A stretch of DNA of 64,000 nucleotides from Bacillota bacterium. Its GTDB lineage: Bacteria; Bacillota; Clostridia; Clostridiales; Clostridiaceae. Below, in pieces: positions 26,110 to 33,792 of this stretch (positions are counted from its first letter, which is position 1; each line of letters starts with the position of its first letter). The notes under the pieces are model-generated. The model worked only from the letters and a program-made list of their open reading frames with translations. It had not been told where the DNA came from and made no database searches. The position numbers were made by a program, and so were the translations under genes. The DNA is taken from NCBI GenBank assembly GCA_023445445.1, contig JAEXLD010000037.1:1-64000 (forward strand). The letters are read 5' to 3'.

Positions 26110-26757
26110 ATGAAAGAATTATTTTTAGCACTATTAATAATTGCTCCATTTACAAATACTAATATAATTTCTCATCATCAAGTTATTGCCACTAATATAA
26201 GTATTTCAAAGCCTAGTAAAGTAAACCAAGGATATAATCAGGAATATGACGTTATATTTAGTAATATGAAAAAGCAAATGAATGCTGTACCTAATACAGG
26301 AAATGTTAACTTAGATTTTGTAATAGAAATGATCCCTCACCATGAAGGTGGTATAAATATGGCAAAGGCAATAGTTAGATACAGTTCTAATCCAGAAGTT
26401 ACGAAAATTGCTGAAAATATTATTACTTCTCAAAGCTCTGAAATTCCAATTATGCAAGAATTAAAAACTAAATTTGAGAAAGAAAAGCCTTCAGATATGA
26501 CTGATTCTAAAAACTACATAAAAGAATATGATAAAGTTAAAGATACTATGTTTAAGAAAATGAAGAATGTCATAATAACAGATAATGCAGATGTTAACTT
26601 TCTTCAAGAAATGATATACCATCATGAAGGTGCTGTTGGTATGGCAAATAATATATTAAAATATACTAAGGATCCAGAGATCAAGAAATTAGCTGAAAAT
26701 ATAGTTTCTACCCAAAGTAAAGGTGTAGAAGAAATGAAATCATTACTAATGGACTAA
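26110..26757 (+). CDS. Secreted DUF305 protein with two repeats
   Basis: A 215-residue protein with a hydrophobic N-terminal signal sequence (about residues 1-18; cleavage site unclear). Two DUF305 units follow: DFVIEMIPHHEGGINMAKAI (about 72-91) and FLQEMIYHHEGAVGMANNIL (about 172-191), each with the family's EMI-x-HHEGA-x-x-MA metal-ligand-like pattern. DUF305 proteins are four-helix bundles of the ferritin-like type; some bind copper, but metal binding here is inferred. AGGAGG precedes the ATG. It is a single gene. Confidence 0.8.
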   Translation: MKELFLALLIIAPFTNTNIISHHQVIATNISISKPSKVNQGYNQEYDVIFSNMKKQMNAVPNTGNVNLDFVIEMIPHHEGGINMAKAIVRYSSNPEVTKIAENIITSQSSEIPIMQELKTKFEKEKPSDMTDSKNYIKEYDKVKDTMFKKMKNVIITDNADVNFLQEMIYHHEGAVGMANNILKYTKDPEIKKLAENIVSTQSKGVEEMKSLLMD

Positions 26758-26775
26758 TAAAATAGCACATCTAAC

Positions 26776-26895
26776 AATGAAAAATATAAAATCGAAGAAG
26801 AAACTCCCTTAGGAGTTTCTAAAATATATATATTTTAAGTAATTCCTTTGGAATTACATCAATAATTCTACATTTTACATTCTACATTTTTAATT
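26776..26895. repeat. 120-bp intergenic repeat, copy A
   Basis: This stretch matches 45582-45701 base for base in length, with about seven differences by eye. It contains GAAACTCC-cttA-GGAGTTTC and TAATTCC-tt-GGAATTA hairpins, and ends in ATTCTACATTTTACATTC, TACATTTTTAATT. The left end AAAAATATAAAAT is roughly complementary to the right end, so the unit can fold on itself like a MITE or REP-type element. It is followed directly by a terminator. Confidence 0.8.
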
Positions 26896-26919
26896 AAAGA
26901 GCTGTTGCAACAGCTCTTT
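26896..26919. terminator. Terminator palindrome overlapping a stop codon
   Basis: AAAGAGCTGTTG and CAACAGCTCTTT form a perfect 24-base palindrome. It includes the first bases of the stop codon of the converging membrane-protein gene and lies just after repeat copy A. Confidence 0.7.
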
Positions 26920-27271
26920 AATGTTCCCTCTTCTTTTTTACAACAACTATTATATTTAATATAAATATAATTAAGCTTAAAATTGAAATTACTATTAATA
27001 TATCATTCCAAAAAGTCCAATTCAACGCATTATTATCAGCTAAAATGCCTTGAAATATAATTCCCGTATACATAGCAACTCCACATAAAACGTCAATTAT
27101 TAAATCATAAGTATTTATTAACTTTCTAATTAAATTATTATTAATCAAATTTTTTCTAATTTTTATTGCTTTATAAAAATTTATACATACTATAATAAAT
27201 AATACTATATAAGCAATAAATACTAATTGAAAGTGATTCATTACATTATCTAAAGGTTTTACCTCTAACAT
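26918..27271 (-). CDS. Small membrane protein, three helices
   Basis: A 117-residue hydrophobic protein with three membrane segments (about residues 14-33, 52-75 and 88-110) and a basic C-terminus KKKREH. I do not recognise the family. I start it at ATG 27271 because AGGAGGA lies at 27278-27284; an upstream TTG in the same frame at 27298 lacks a site. It is transcribed on its own between the alpha/beta-hydrolase gene and repeat copy A. Confidence 0.6.
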   Translation of the reverse strand: MLEVKPLDNVMNHFQLVFIAYIVLFIIVCINFYKAIKIRKNLINNNLIRKLINTYDLIIDVLCGVAMYTGIIFQGILADNNALNWTFWNDILIVISILSLIIFILNIIVVVKKKREH

Positions 27272-27369
27272 ATCTATTCCTCCTAAAAATATACCCAACC
27301 TATTTCAAATTCAAAGCTAATTATATCAATATACTTGTTTTCATTCAATAATTTTACATCTTTTGCATA

Positions 27370-28152
27370 TTAAATATCCAATATATTCCTTAAAGAATGT
27401 TTAATATATTCTGGGAAAAATAATGTTAATTCAGCATGACTGCTATAATATTTTTTATCATGATATGTCTTTATATTCATTCTATTTAATTCATTTAATA
27501 GAGGATCTATATCAGAATCATATGTTTCTTCTTCTGTAGAATAATGAATATATATATTATTTTTATTGTCATTATTTAAATTAAGCTTACTTTTCATTAA
27601 ATTATTAAGTTTATCTACAGATGTTTCACTGCAATCTCCCATAATATATTCAAGTATATTTTTGTGGTTAGGAAGATTTAAATAATTGCCAAGATTATAT
27701 TGTGGTGCTCCTGTTATTATATAAGAATTTTTTCTTTCTACTCCAAAGTATAAGGCAGCGTAGCCCCCCTTACTTGATCCAATATAAATTTCTTTCACTG
27801 GTTTCACTTCATCTGATATCTTATTTATTAAACTTCTTACATCTTCTTCAATCATAAAGTTATTATCTTCTCCTAGGTAATAAGCTCCTCTTCCATCAAA
27901 CCCGAAATTATCTAATATAAATAGTTTATTACACTTAAATTCATCAATAGTTCTTATATAATTATATCTAGCCTTTTGACCTACCTTAGTGCAAGATGAA
28001 AATACTATTATTAACTCTCTGGATTTTTTATTTCTTTCTAATAAATAATTAATCTTATAATTCTTTCCTAAATATGTTTTTTGTTTAAACTTCATCAAAT
28101 ACTTCGTTTTTAACAAATCTAGTGCCTTATTAATTTTACTTACTATGTTCAT
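27370..28152 (-). CDS. Alpha/beta-hydrolase-fold protein (XcbB/CpsF- or Asp2-like)
   Basis: A 260-residue soluble protein with a serine-hydrolase elbow GSSKGGYAALYFG (nucleophile Ser near residue 126), a probable acid residue in the later strands and a late His in YYSSHAELTLFF. The strand before it (IYIGSSKGG) and the pattern RELIIVFSSCTKVG with LFILDNFGFDGRGAYYLG are similar to capsule-locus XcbB/CpsF-type and accessory-Sec Asp2-type hydrolases, which act on glycans. No capsule or accessory Sec genes are nearby. The role is open. GAGGTAAG precedes the ATG. Confidence 0.6.
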   Translation of the reverse strand: MNIVSKINKALDLLKTKYLMKFKQKTYLGKNYKINYLLERNKKSRELIIVFSSCTKVGQKARYNYIRTIDEFKCNKLFILDNFGFDGRGAYYLGEDNNFMIEEDVRSLINKISDEVKPVKEIYIGSSKGGYAALYFGVERKNSYIITGAPQYNLGNYLNLPNHKNILEYIMGDCSETSVDKLNNLMKSKLNLNNDNKNNIYIHYSTEEETYDSDIDPLLNELNRMNIKTYHDKKYYSSHAELTLFFPEYIKHSLRNILDI

Positions 28153-28186
28153 ATTCTTACCTCTAATACAAATTTATAAAAAACAA

Positions 28187-28215
28187 AACAATGTTTATGT
28201 TAAATAAACATTGTT
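28187..28215 (-). terminator. Terminator of the ABC-class ATPase operon
   Basis: AACAATGTTTAT pairs perfectly with ATAAACATTGTT; on the minus strand the stem is followed by TTGTTTTTTAT. Confidence 0.8.
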
Positions 28216-28261
28216 AATTTACTTATTAATTACATTATATCAAATAATTGTAAAAAAGTAA

Positions 28262-29965
28262 TTACGTTATCTTTAATTTTCTAAATCTATTATATACTGA
28301 CATAATTTCTTGTTTTCTAGGTAATGCTAAATTTCCTGATCCACCCTTAATTTTATCTATAGAAATTAGACCATTTCTTTTTATTTCATTATAAGCCTCA
28401 TTTACTGCTTCCTCTAAAGATAAACTTTTATTCATTATGTTATCCTCTATCCACTTCATAATAGCTCCAATAGCATTTAATTGTTCATTATCTACTATTT
28501 GCTCTACAGCTTTTAAATCAATGCTTTCATTATTTATACTTATATTACTTAAGCCCATAGTCTTAATTTTTACGCCCTTATAAGTACTTTCTATAGTTCC
28601 CTTTTTAAGTTTTCTATTAAAATCTATTTTTATAGATATATTTTTTTCTTGAATTCTCTTATTTATTTCTCCCCTCATAAGAGATTTAGCTTCCTTTGTA
28701 ACATTCTTTGCTTCATAATTATCCATTTGTATAACACAATCTGCTACATCAAAATAATCTCCTGAGCTACCTATAACTAATATAGTTGAAATGTCTTTTT
28801 GATTATATAAAGGTTTCACTATTTCAATAAATGGCGTTATTGGCTCCTTTTCCTTAGAAACTAATCTTTGCATTAAGTCATCTCTAATCATAAAATTAGT
28901 AGCTGATGTATCTTCATCAATAAGTAAAACTTTTGATTTAGCTTCAATAGCCTCCACTATATTAGCAGCTTGTGATGTACTACCACTAGCATTTTCTGTA
29001 GTAAATTTCACTGTATCCTTACCATTTGGAAGATTATCTATAAATAAAGATATATCTGTATTTTTGATACTTCTGCCATCCTCTGCTCTTACTTTAACTG
29101 CAGTATTGTCAGTAATTATCAATTCTCTACCATCGCCTTCAATATGATTATAAACTCCAAGTTCTAAAGCATTTAAAAGAGTTGATTTTCCGTGATATCC
29201 ACCACCGACTATTAAGTTTACTCCCTTTTTAATTCCCATACCTTTAATTAATCCTTTATTAGGTAAATTCAACTCTATTTCTAATGAAGTAGGAGATTTA
29301 AAAGGTATAGCATTTTTTAATGGCTTTTGTGATACTCCACTTTCTCTTGGCAATATTGAGCCATTGGCTACAAATGCAATTAAATCTTTTTTCTTAATTT
29401 CACTTCTTATATATTCTTGATCTTCAACTAACTTAACTCTATCTATAATTTTAGACTTATTAATATTTTCATATATTAATGTATTTTCAACTATACTTGG
29501 TATAACATTATATAATATCTTTTCTAATTCCTTCGCCAAAACCGTTCTTCCCTTTGCTGGGAAACCAACATAAAATCTAGCCTCAATATTATCTTTATTT
29601 ATTACTATTGAGGTTCTTTCTAATATCTCTTGTGGACATCTACTTATAGCAATTAACCCACTTTTACCAGAGCCAAATATTTTTTCACTAAATTTATTTA
29701 TATTAAAATAAAATAATCTATTTAAAAAATCAGAAACTGCAATTCTTTTATAATCTTCATTTATTAATTCTTCTGGAAACTTTGCTTTATCTTTATTTAT
29801 AATAACCCTTATTCTTGAGGGGGAAGCAAAAGGGTCTCCTTGAACATGATCAATGCTTAAAATATAATCAATAAAATCATATTGACCTTGTAAGTCCTTA
29901 TATGCCTTATATCCTCTTCCATCTATCCTTTGAAGATCATTTTTTAAAGTTATAGAATTCTTCAT
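28262..29965 (-). CDS. ABC-class P-loop ATPase (ABC_ATPase family, not a transporter)
   Basis: A 567-residue cytoplasmic protein. Residues about 240-430 form an ATPase core with Walker A GGGYHGKSTLLNAL and Walker B KVLLIDEDTSATNFM. The N-terminal region with FPEELINEDYKRIAVSDFL and SRCPQEILERTS is typical of the predicted 'ATPase of the ABC class' family, found in bacteria and in some protists; it has no membrane subunit. A role in RNA binding has been suggested for relatives. It follows a 194-residue acidic helical protein by 11 bases, its likely partner. The start has AGGAGG. Confidence 0.85.
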   Translation of the reverse strand: MKNSITLKNDLQRIDGRGYKAYKDLQGQYDFIDYILSIDHVQGDPFASPSRIRVIINKDKAKFPEELINEDYKRIAVSDFLNRLFYFNINKFSEKIFGSGKSGLIAISRCPQEILERTSIVINKDNIEARFYVGFPAKGRTVLAKELEKILYNVIPSIVENTLIYENINKSKIIDRVKLVEDQEYIRSEIKKKDLIAFVANGSILPRESGVSQKPLKNAIPFKSPTSLEIELNLPNKGLIKGMGIKKGVNLIVGGGYHGKSTLLNALELGVYNHIEGDGRELIITDNTAVKVRAEDGRSIKNTDISLFIDNLPNGKDTVKFTTENASGSTSQAANIVEAIEAKSKVLLIDEDTSATNFMIRDDLMQRLVSKEKEPITPFIEIVKPLYNQKDISTILVIGSSGDYFDVADCVIQMDNYEAKNVTKEAKSLMRGEINKRIQEKNISIKIDFNRKLKKGTIESTYKGVKIKTMGLSNISINNESIDLKAVEQIVDNEQLNAIGAIMKWIEDNIMNKSLSLEEAVNEAYNEIKRNGLISIDKIKGGSGNLALPRKQEIMSVYNRFRKLKIT

Positions 29966-29976
29966 ATTAATGCCTC

Positions 29977-30561
29977 CTATAGCTTATTAAAATATTCGTC
30001 TATTAACTTTTCTCCCATTCTTCTATACATATTGCTCATATTAATAAAAGAACTAAGAAGTAAAAAGTTTTTTTGAAATTCTTCATCCTCTTCTATATTT
30101 TCATCTGTCATATTACTTTCAATATTATTATTTTTTTCTTCTATAGTTTTTTCTACATCTTTTAAATCCTCATTATATTGGCTTAAATATAAACTATATA
30201 ATTCTCTAATTGGATACTTTTCTCCATCTTCGAAGGTTTCAACTATTTTATTTAATGAACTCTTTATATCACCGATAGATAAGCCACCCTTTAAATTATA
30301 TATAAGGCTCATTAGTATTAAATGCTCCTTACTATACTTTTTATTTTTTATAGACATTAATAATTTACCCTTGGCATAATTATTTACCATTGTCTTTGTT
30401 AATGCCTTATCATCTTCAGTTCTTTTACTTTCATTAAATTTACTATCAAATAACTGAGTAACTTGATCCATATATAAATCAATCTCTGGCATTTCTTCTA
30501 ATGTTAATTGATTTTGTAAATTTAATTCTTTAAATTTTTCCATTAATTCATTTTTATCCAT
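29977..30561 (-). CDS. Acidic helical protein upstream of the ABC-class ATPase
   Basis: A 194-residue protein of unknown family, rich in Glu, Lys, Asn and Leu and probably all helical, with a low-complexity acidic stretch (residues about 145-165: EEKNNNIESNMTDENIEEDE). It has no signal or membrane segment. I start at ATG 30561 because GGAGGA (30565-30570) precedes it; an ATG at 30573 in the same frame overlaps that site. It is the first gene of a two-gene operon with the ATPase, driven by the promoter at 30612-30640. Confidence 0.6.
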   Translation of the reverse strand: MDKNELMEKFKELNLQNQLTLEEMPEIDLYMDQVTQLFDSKFNESKRTEDDKALTKTMVNNYAKGKLLMSIKNKKYSKEHLILMSLIYNLKGGLSIGDIKSSLNKIVETFEDGEKYPIRELYSLYLSQYNEDLKDVEKTIEEKNNNIESNMTDENIEEDEEFQKNFLLLSSFINMSNMYRRMGEKLIDEYFNKL

Positions 30562-30573
30562 AAGTTCCTCCAT

Positions 30574-30640
30574 GTAGTTTTATAAACTACTTATTAATAT
30601 ACCTATATTTAAATATACTCGTAATTAATAGATAATTCAA
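30574..30640 (-). promoter_or_regulatory. Promoter and palindrome of the ABC-class ATPase operon
   Basis: TTGAAT (complement of 30635-30640), 17 bases, then TATATT (complement of 30612-30617) place the start near 30605. The palindrome GTAGTTT-tat-AAACTAC (30574-30590) lies about 15-31 bases downstream, just before the ribosome binding site. A near copy sits in the same place on the divergent hemolysin III gene. Confidence 0.55.
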
Positions 30641-30691
30641 GAAGATTAAACAATTTAATAGATTTTCTAAAAATATAAGATATTTTCAACT

Positions 30692-30751
30692 TTGACTTTT
30701 TAAATGCACTTTATTAATATATAAATAACAATATGTAGTTTTGAAAACTAT
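30692..30751 (+). promoter_or_regulatory. Promoter and matching palindrome of the hemolysin III gene
   Basis: TTGACT (30692-30697), 17 bases, then TAATAT (30715-30720) place the start near 30727. GTAGTTTTGAAAACTAT (30735-30751) follows within the untranslated leader. It repeats the TAGTTT-x3-AAACTA palindrome of the divergent operon. Confidence 0.6.
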
Positions 30752-30770
30752 ATGAAAGAGGTGTTGAGTT

Positions 30771-31418
30771 TTGGAAAAGTATTTAAGAGAACCTATTAAT
30801 AGTTTAACTCATTGGATTGGTGCAATTCTCTCTGTTTTTGCTTTAATTGCAATGCTGGTAAAGGGCATTATTAACAATTCATCTGCTGTCACAATTGCTT
30901 CTGTTATCATATTCGGTATTAGTTTAATTTTGTTATATACTGTATCTGCAACTTATCATGGAGTTATAACTAGTGATAAGATTATTTTCAAATTAAGAAA
31001 ATTAGATCACTCTATGATTTTTATATTAATAGCTGGCTCTTATGCACCCTTTAGCTTAATTGCTCTTGGAGGCTCAAAAGGTACCGTTTTCTTTACAGTT
31101 ATAGCTTCTATAGCCATATCTGGTATATTATTTAGAATGCTTTGGTTTAACTGTCCAAGATGGTTACAAACAGCTCTTTATATAGGTTTAGGTTGGGCTG
31201 CTATATTTATGATAAAGCCATTATCTAAAGTATTAAGTCCTACTAGTTTATTTTTATTAGTTTTTGGTGGAGTACTTTATACAGTAGGTGGAGTTATCTA
31301 TGGTCTTAAACCTAAGAAACTTCAACTTGGGAAATTTGGTTTCCATGAAATATTCCATATATTCATTATACTAGGAAGCTTATGTCACTTTATTTGTGTA
31401 TTTATATATTTAATATAA
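30771..31418 (+). CDS. Hemolysin III family (PAQR-like) membrane protein
   Basis: A 215-residue protein with seven membrane helices. It carries the family motifs of HlyIII/PAQR proteins: SATYHG, LDHSMIFILIAGSYAPF and the C-terminal FHEIFHIFIILGSLCHF, whose His residues (with the Ser/Asp) form a zinc-binding hydrolase-like site. Despite the name, most bacterial members are not toxins. The frame begins with TTG at 30771, preceded by AAAGAGGTG; there is no ATG nearby. It shares a divergent regulatory region with the ABC-class ATPase operon. Confidence 0.88.
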   Translation: MEKYLREPINSLTHWIGAILSVFALIAMLVKGIINNSSAVTIASVIIFGISLILLYTVSATYHGVITSDKIIFKLRKLDHSMIFILIAGSYAPFSLIALGGSKGTVFFTVIASIAISGILFRMLWFNCPRWLQTALYIGLGWAAIFMIKPLSKVLSPTSLFLLVFGGVLYTVGGVIYGLKPKKLQLGKFGFHEIFHIFIILGSLCHFICVFIYLI

Positions 31419-31462
31419 AAGCTCCTTAATATATTAAACTTTATATAATCTCTTGAAGTAAA

Positions 31463-31484
31463 AAGAGCTGATTTAACAGCTCTT
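31463..31484. terminator. Terminator after hemolysin III
   Basis: AAGAGCTG pairs with CAGCTCTT; A/T runs on both sides suit either direction. Confidence 0.65.
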
Positions 31485-31496
31485 AATAAAAATATA

Positions 31497-31572
31497 CTTT
31501 TAAAACTCCGAAAGGAGTTTTTTCTTTAATTTTACGTTCTACATTTTTAACTTTACATTGTGCGTCAGCACA
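31497..31572. repeat. Partial copy of the 120-bp repeat, reversed, with terminator hairpins
   Basis: CTTTTAAAACTCC-gaaa-GGAGTTTTTTC followed by TTTAATTTTACGTTCTACAT and TTTTAACTTTACATT reads like the reverse complement of the left half of copy A (26776-26895). The first hairpin with its T run can terminate the hemolysin III transcript. A small GTGC-gtca-GCAC hairpin at the right end directly follows the stop codon of the ABC permease gene. Confidence 0.55.
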
Positions 31573-31574
31573 CT

Positions 31575-32321
31575 CTATCTTTGTTTAATTATTGCTTTTC
31601 TAGTTAATAGCCTTGCTAATGATATAAATATTATAAATGATACTAAAAATGTTAATACAGCAGCATATGAATTATGAGTATTTAACCCAAATATAGTTGA
31701 AATAAACTTATTAATATTATTAATAATGCTAGGATACGCTGTTCCTATCATGCTTATTAATATGGATAATGCAACTGGAATAATAGATACTACTACCTTC
31801 ATAAAGCTATTGCATTTATAATAAATTATAGTTATTAAAAAACCTAAAGAAATTGCAACTAAACATAACGAAGCCTGAAAAATAAAACTATTAAATAAAG
31901 TTGAGATACTGTTACTTTGTATCCAATCAATAGAATTATACCATTCGCCACTTCCTATATTCGCATAACTCATATCATAAATAGTTGGACATTTTATAAA
32001 GATGTTATAAACACGATTAATTATTATATCTATAATAGACATAAATAATGCTATTGGAATCATAGACAATGCTGTTCCATATAAGAAGTCTTTTCTAGAT
32101 ACGTTGTTACTCTTCATAAAATAGAAATTTTCCTTAAATAAATTTAAACCTGCAACAAAGATAAATATTACTGATGATATCTCTAATCCAGAGGAAGATA
32201 TATTACCATTTCCTGAGAGTATGGCTGATAATAGGCATACAGCAATAAAAATTGAGTAATAAATTATTATAGAATTTTTTAAACTATTAATATTATATTT
32301 TACTATAGATTTTAATTTCAT
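31575..32321 (-). CDS. ABC-2 permease of a GntR-controlled ABC system
   Basis: A 248-residue membrane protein with six predicted helices and no soluble domain. Its ATG overlaps the stop codon of the ATPase gene (TAATG), so the two are translated together. YtrA-type systems of this layout respond to cell-wall antibiotics or to membrane conditions in Bacillus and clostridia. The permease itself has no recognisable substrate signature. Confidence 0.8.
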   Translation of the reverse strand: MKLKSIVKYNINSLKNSIIIYYSIFIAVCLLSAILSGNGNISSSGLEISSVIFIFVAGLNLFKENFYFMKSNNVSRKDFLYGTALSMIPIALFMSIIDIIINRVYNIFIKCPTIYDMSYANIGSGEWYNSIDWIQSNSISTLFNSFIFQASLCLVAISLGFLITIIYYKCNSFMKVVVSIIPVALSILISMIGTAYPSIINNINKFISTIFGLNTHNSYAAVLTFLVSFIIFISLARLLTRKAIIKQR

Positions 32322-33196
32322 TATTTTACTTCCTCCTCTCCAGTTAAGTGAATAAATAATTTTTGTAATTCTACCTTTGATGTTTCTAATTCTAAATCTC
32401 TTATTTGTATTTTATTTTCATCAGTAATCTTTCCAATAATAGTTGCTGCCTTAAATCCTGCTATAGATTCTATATTAATGCACTTCTTATCCTTTATATA
32501 TTTTTCAACTTTTTCTGAAGGTCCTGAAATTAGATATGCTTCAGCTAATAAACTTTCTACTTCCTTATCTCCTAATACCTTTCCGTCCTTAATTATTATT
32601 ACTTTTTCTAAAATCTCTGAAACTTCTTCTATTATATGAGTTGATAAAATTATAGTCTTAGGTTCATCAATATAATTTGCAACTAATTCCTTATAAAACA
32701 TATCTCTATGATTAGCATCTAATCCTAAAACAGGTTCATCAAAAATTAATATTTCAGCTCCTGATGCTAAAGTTATAATTACTTTACAAATTGATGAATA
32801 TCCAGTAGATAATTCTTTAAATTTCTTATTAATATTAAGACCAAATTTTTCACTTAAGTTTAAGGCATAGTCCATATCAAAGTTTTTATAAAACTCTTTT
32901 GACCATTTAAATATATCCTTAATCTTCATTCCTTCAGGATATAAATCTTGTTCTGTCATAAAATAGGCTTTCCCTAAAGCTTTACTATTTTCAATTACAT
33001 CTTCATTATCTATTGTTACACTTCCTCCACTTGGAAAGATTCTATTAGTGATAAGATTTAAAAGTGTTGTTTTTCCTGCCCCATTTCTTCCTAATAATCC
33101 ATATATCTTATTTTCTTCTATAGTTAATGAAACATTATCTAAAACTCTATTTTTCCCATATTCTTTAGTTAAGTTTGATATCTTTATCAATGCCAT
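32321..33196 (-). CDS. ABC transporter ATP-binding protein of a GntR-controlled system
   Basis: A 291-residue ATPase with Walker A GRNGAGKTT, a Q-loop region in FMTEQDLYPEG, a signature-like STGYSSICKVIIT, Walker B ILIFDEPVLGLDANH and the H-loop STHIIEE. The signature LSTGYSS departs from LSGGQ, as is usual for YtrB-type proteins. The roughly 70-residue C-terminal extension is also family-like. The gene overlaps both neighbours by one or more bases in a GntR-ATPase-permease operon. Confidence 0.87.
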   Translation of the reverse strand: MALIKISNLTKEYGKNRVLDNVSLTIEENKIYGLLGRNGAGKTTLLNLITNRIFPSGGSVTIDNEDVIENSKALGKAYFMTEQDLYPEGMKIKDIFKWSKEFYKNFDMDYALNLSEKFGLNINKKFKELSTGYSSICKVIITLASGAEILIFDEPVLGLDANHRDMFYKELVANYIDEPKTIILSTHIIEEVSEILEKVIIIKDGKVLGDKEVESLLAEAYLISGPSEKVEKYIKDKKCINIESIAGFKAATIIGKITDENKIQIRDLELETSKVELQKLFIHLTGEEEVK

Positions 33197-33561
33197 TAGC
33201 TATTCCCCCTTTTTATCATATCTAAAATATCCTCAACAGATATATTAAGCTTCTTTGCTTCCTCAATTAATGAAATTATATAATTAGAATAAAAACTATC
33301 TTTTCTCTTTTGTATCAGTACTTCCTTGCTTCCCTTTGAAACAAACATTCCAACACCCCTCTTTTTATAAATAATTCCCTGATCTACTAATAAATTAAAT
33401 CCCTTTGCTACTGTTGCTGGATTGATTTTAAATTTTACTGATATTTCTGTTGTTGACGGTATTACTTCATCTTCTTTATAAATTCCATTTAATATACCAT
33501 CCTCTATTAACTGAGCTATTTGAATGTAAATAGGTATTTCACTAGAAAAATCTAAATTCAT
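33196..33561 (-). CDS. GntR-family repressor (YtrA subfamily)
   Basis: A 121-residue regulator with an N-terminal winged helix-turn-helix (PIYIQIAQLIEDGILNG, PSTTEISVKFKINPATVAKG, GIIYKKRGVGMFVS) and a short C-terminal dimerisation helix pair, the YtrA plan. AGGAGG precedes the ATG. It is the first gene of the operon and almost certainly represses it: a 26-base palindrome overlaps the -10 box of its own promoter. Confidence 0.92.
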   Translation of the reverse strand: MNLDFSSEIPIYIQIAQLIEDGILNGIYKEDEVIPSTTEISVKFKINPATVAKGFNLLVDQGIIYKKRGVGMFVSKGSKEVLIQKRKDSFYSNYIISLIEEAKKLNISVEDILDMIKRGNS

Positions 33562-33610
33562 AGCTACCTCCTTTTAACTTTATACTATAATATATGTATC
33601 TTTTGTTATT

Positions 33611-33661
33611 TAGTTCATTACTTATGTAATTAACTATATACCTATTGGATTTATTTGTCAA
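33611..33661 (-). promoter_or_regulatory. Promoter of the GntR-ABC operon with operator across the -10 box
   Basis: TTGACA (complement of 33656-33661), 17 bases, then TATAGT (complement of 33633-33638). The palindrome at 33611-33636 has arms TAGTTAATTAC and GTAATGAACTA, with only two mismatched pairs, and begins inside the -10 box. This is the expected autoregulatory site of the YtrA-type repressor. Confidence 0.75.
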
Positions 33662-33792
33662 TATATCTCAAATAAATTATTTACTTAATTTCCATTAAAT
33701 TTTCTAAATATTATTTTGTCTTTCAATGAAATTATGTTTACTTTATGATATAATAACGAAATGAATAATTTTAGAAATGAGGTCGGTTTTTA

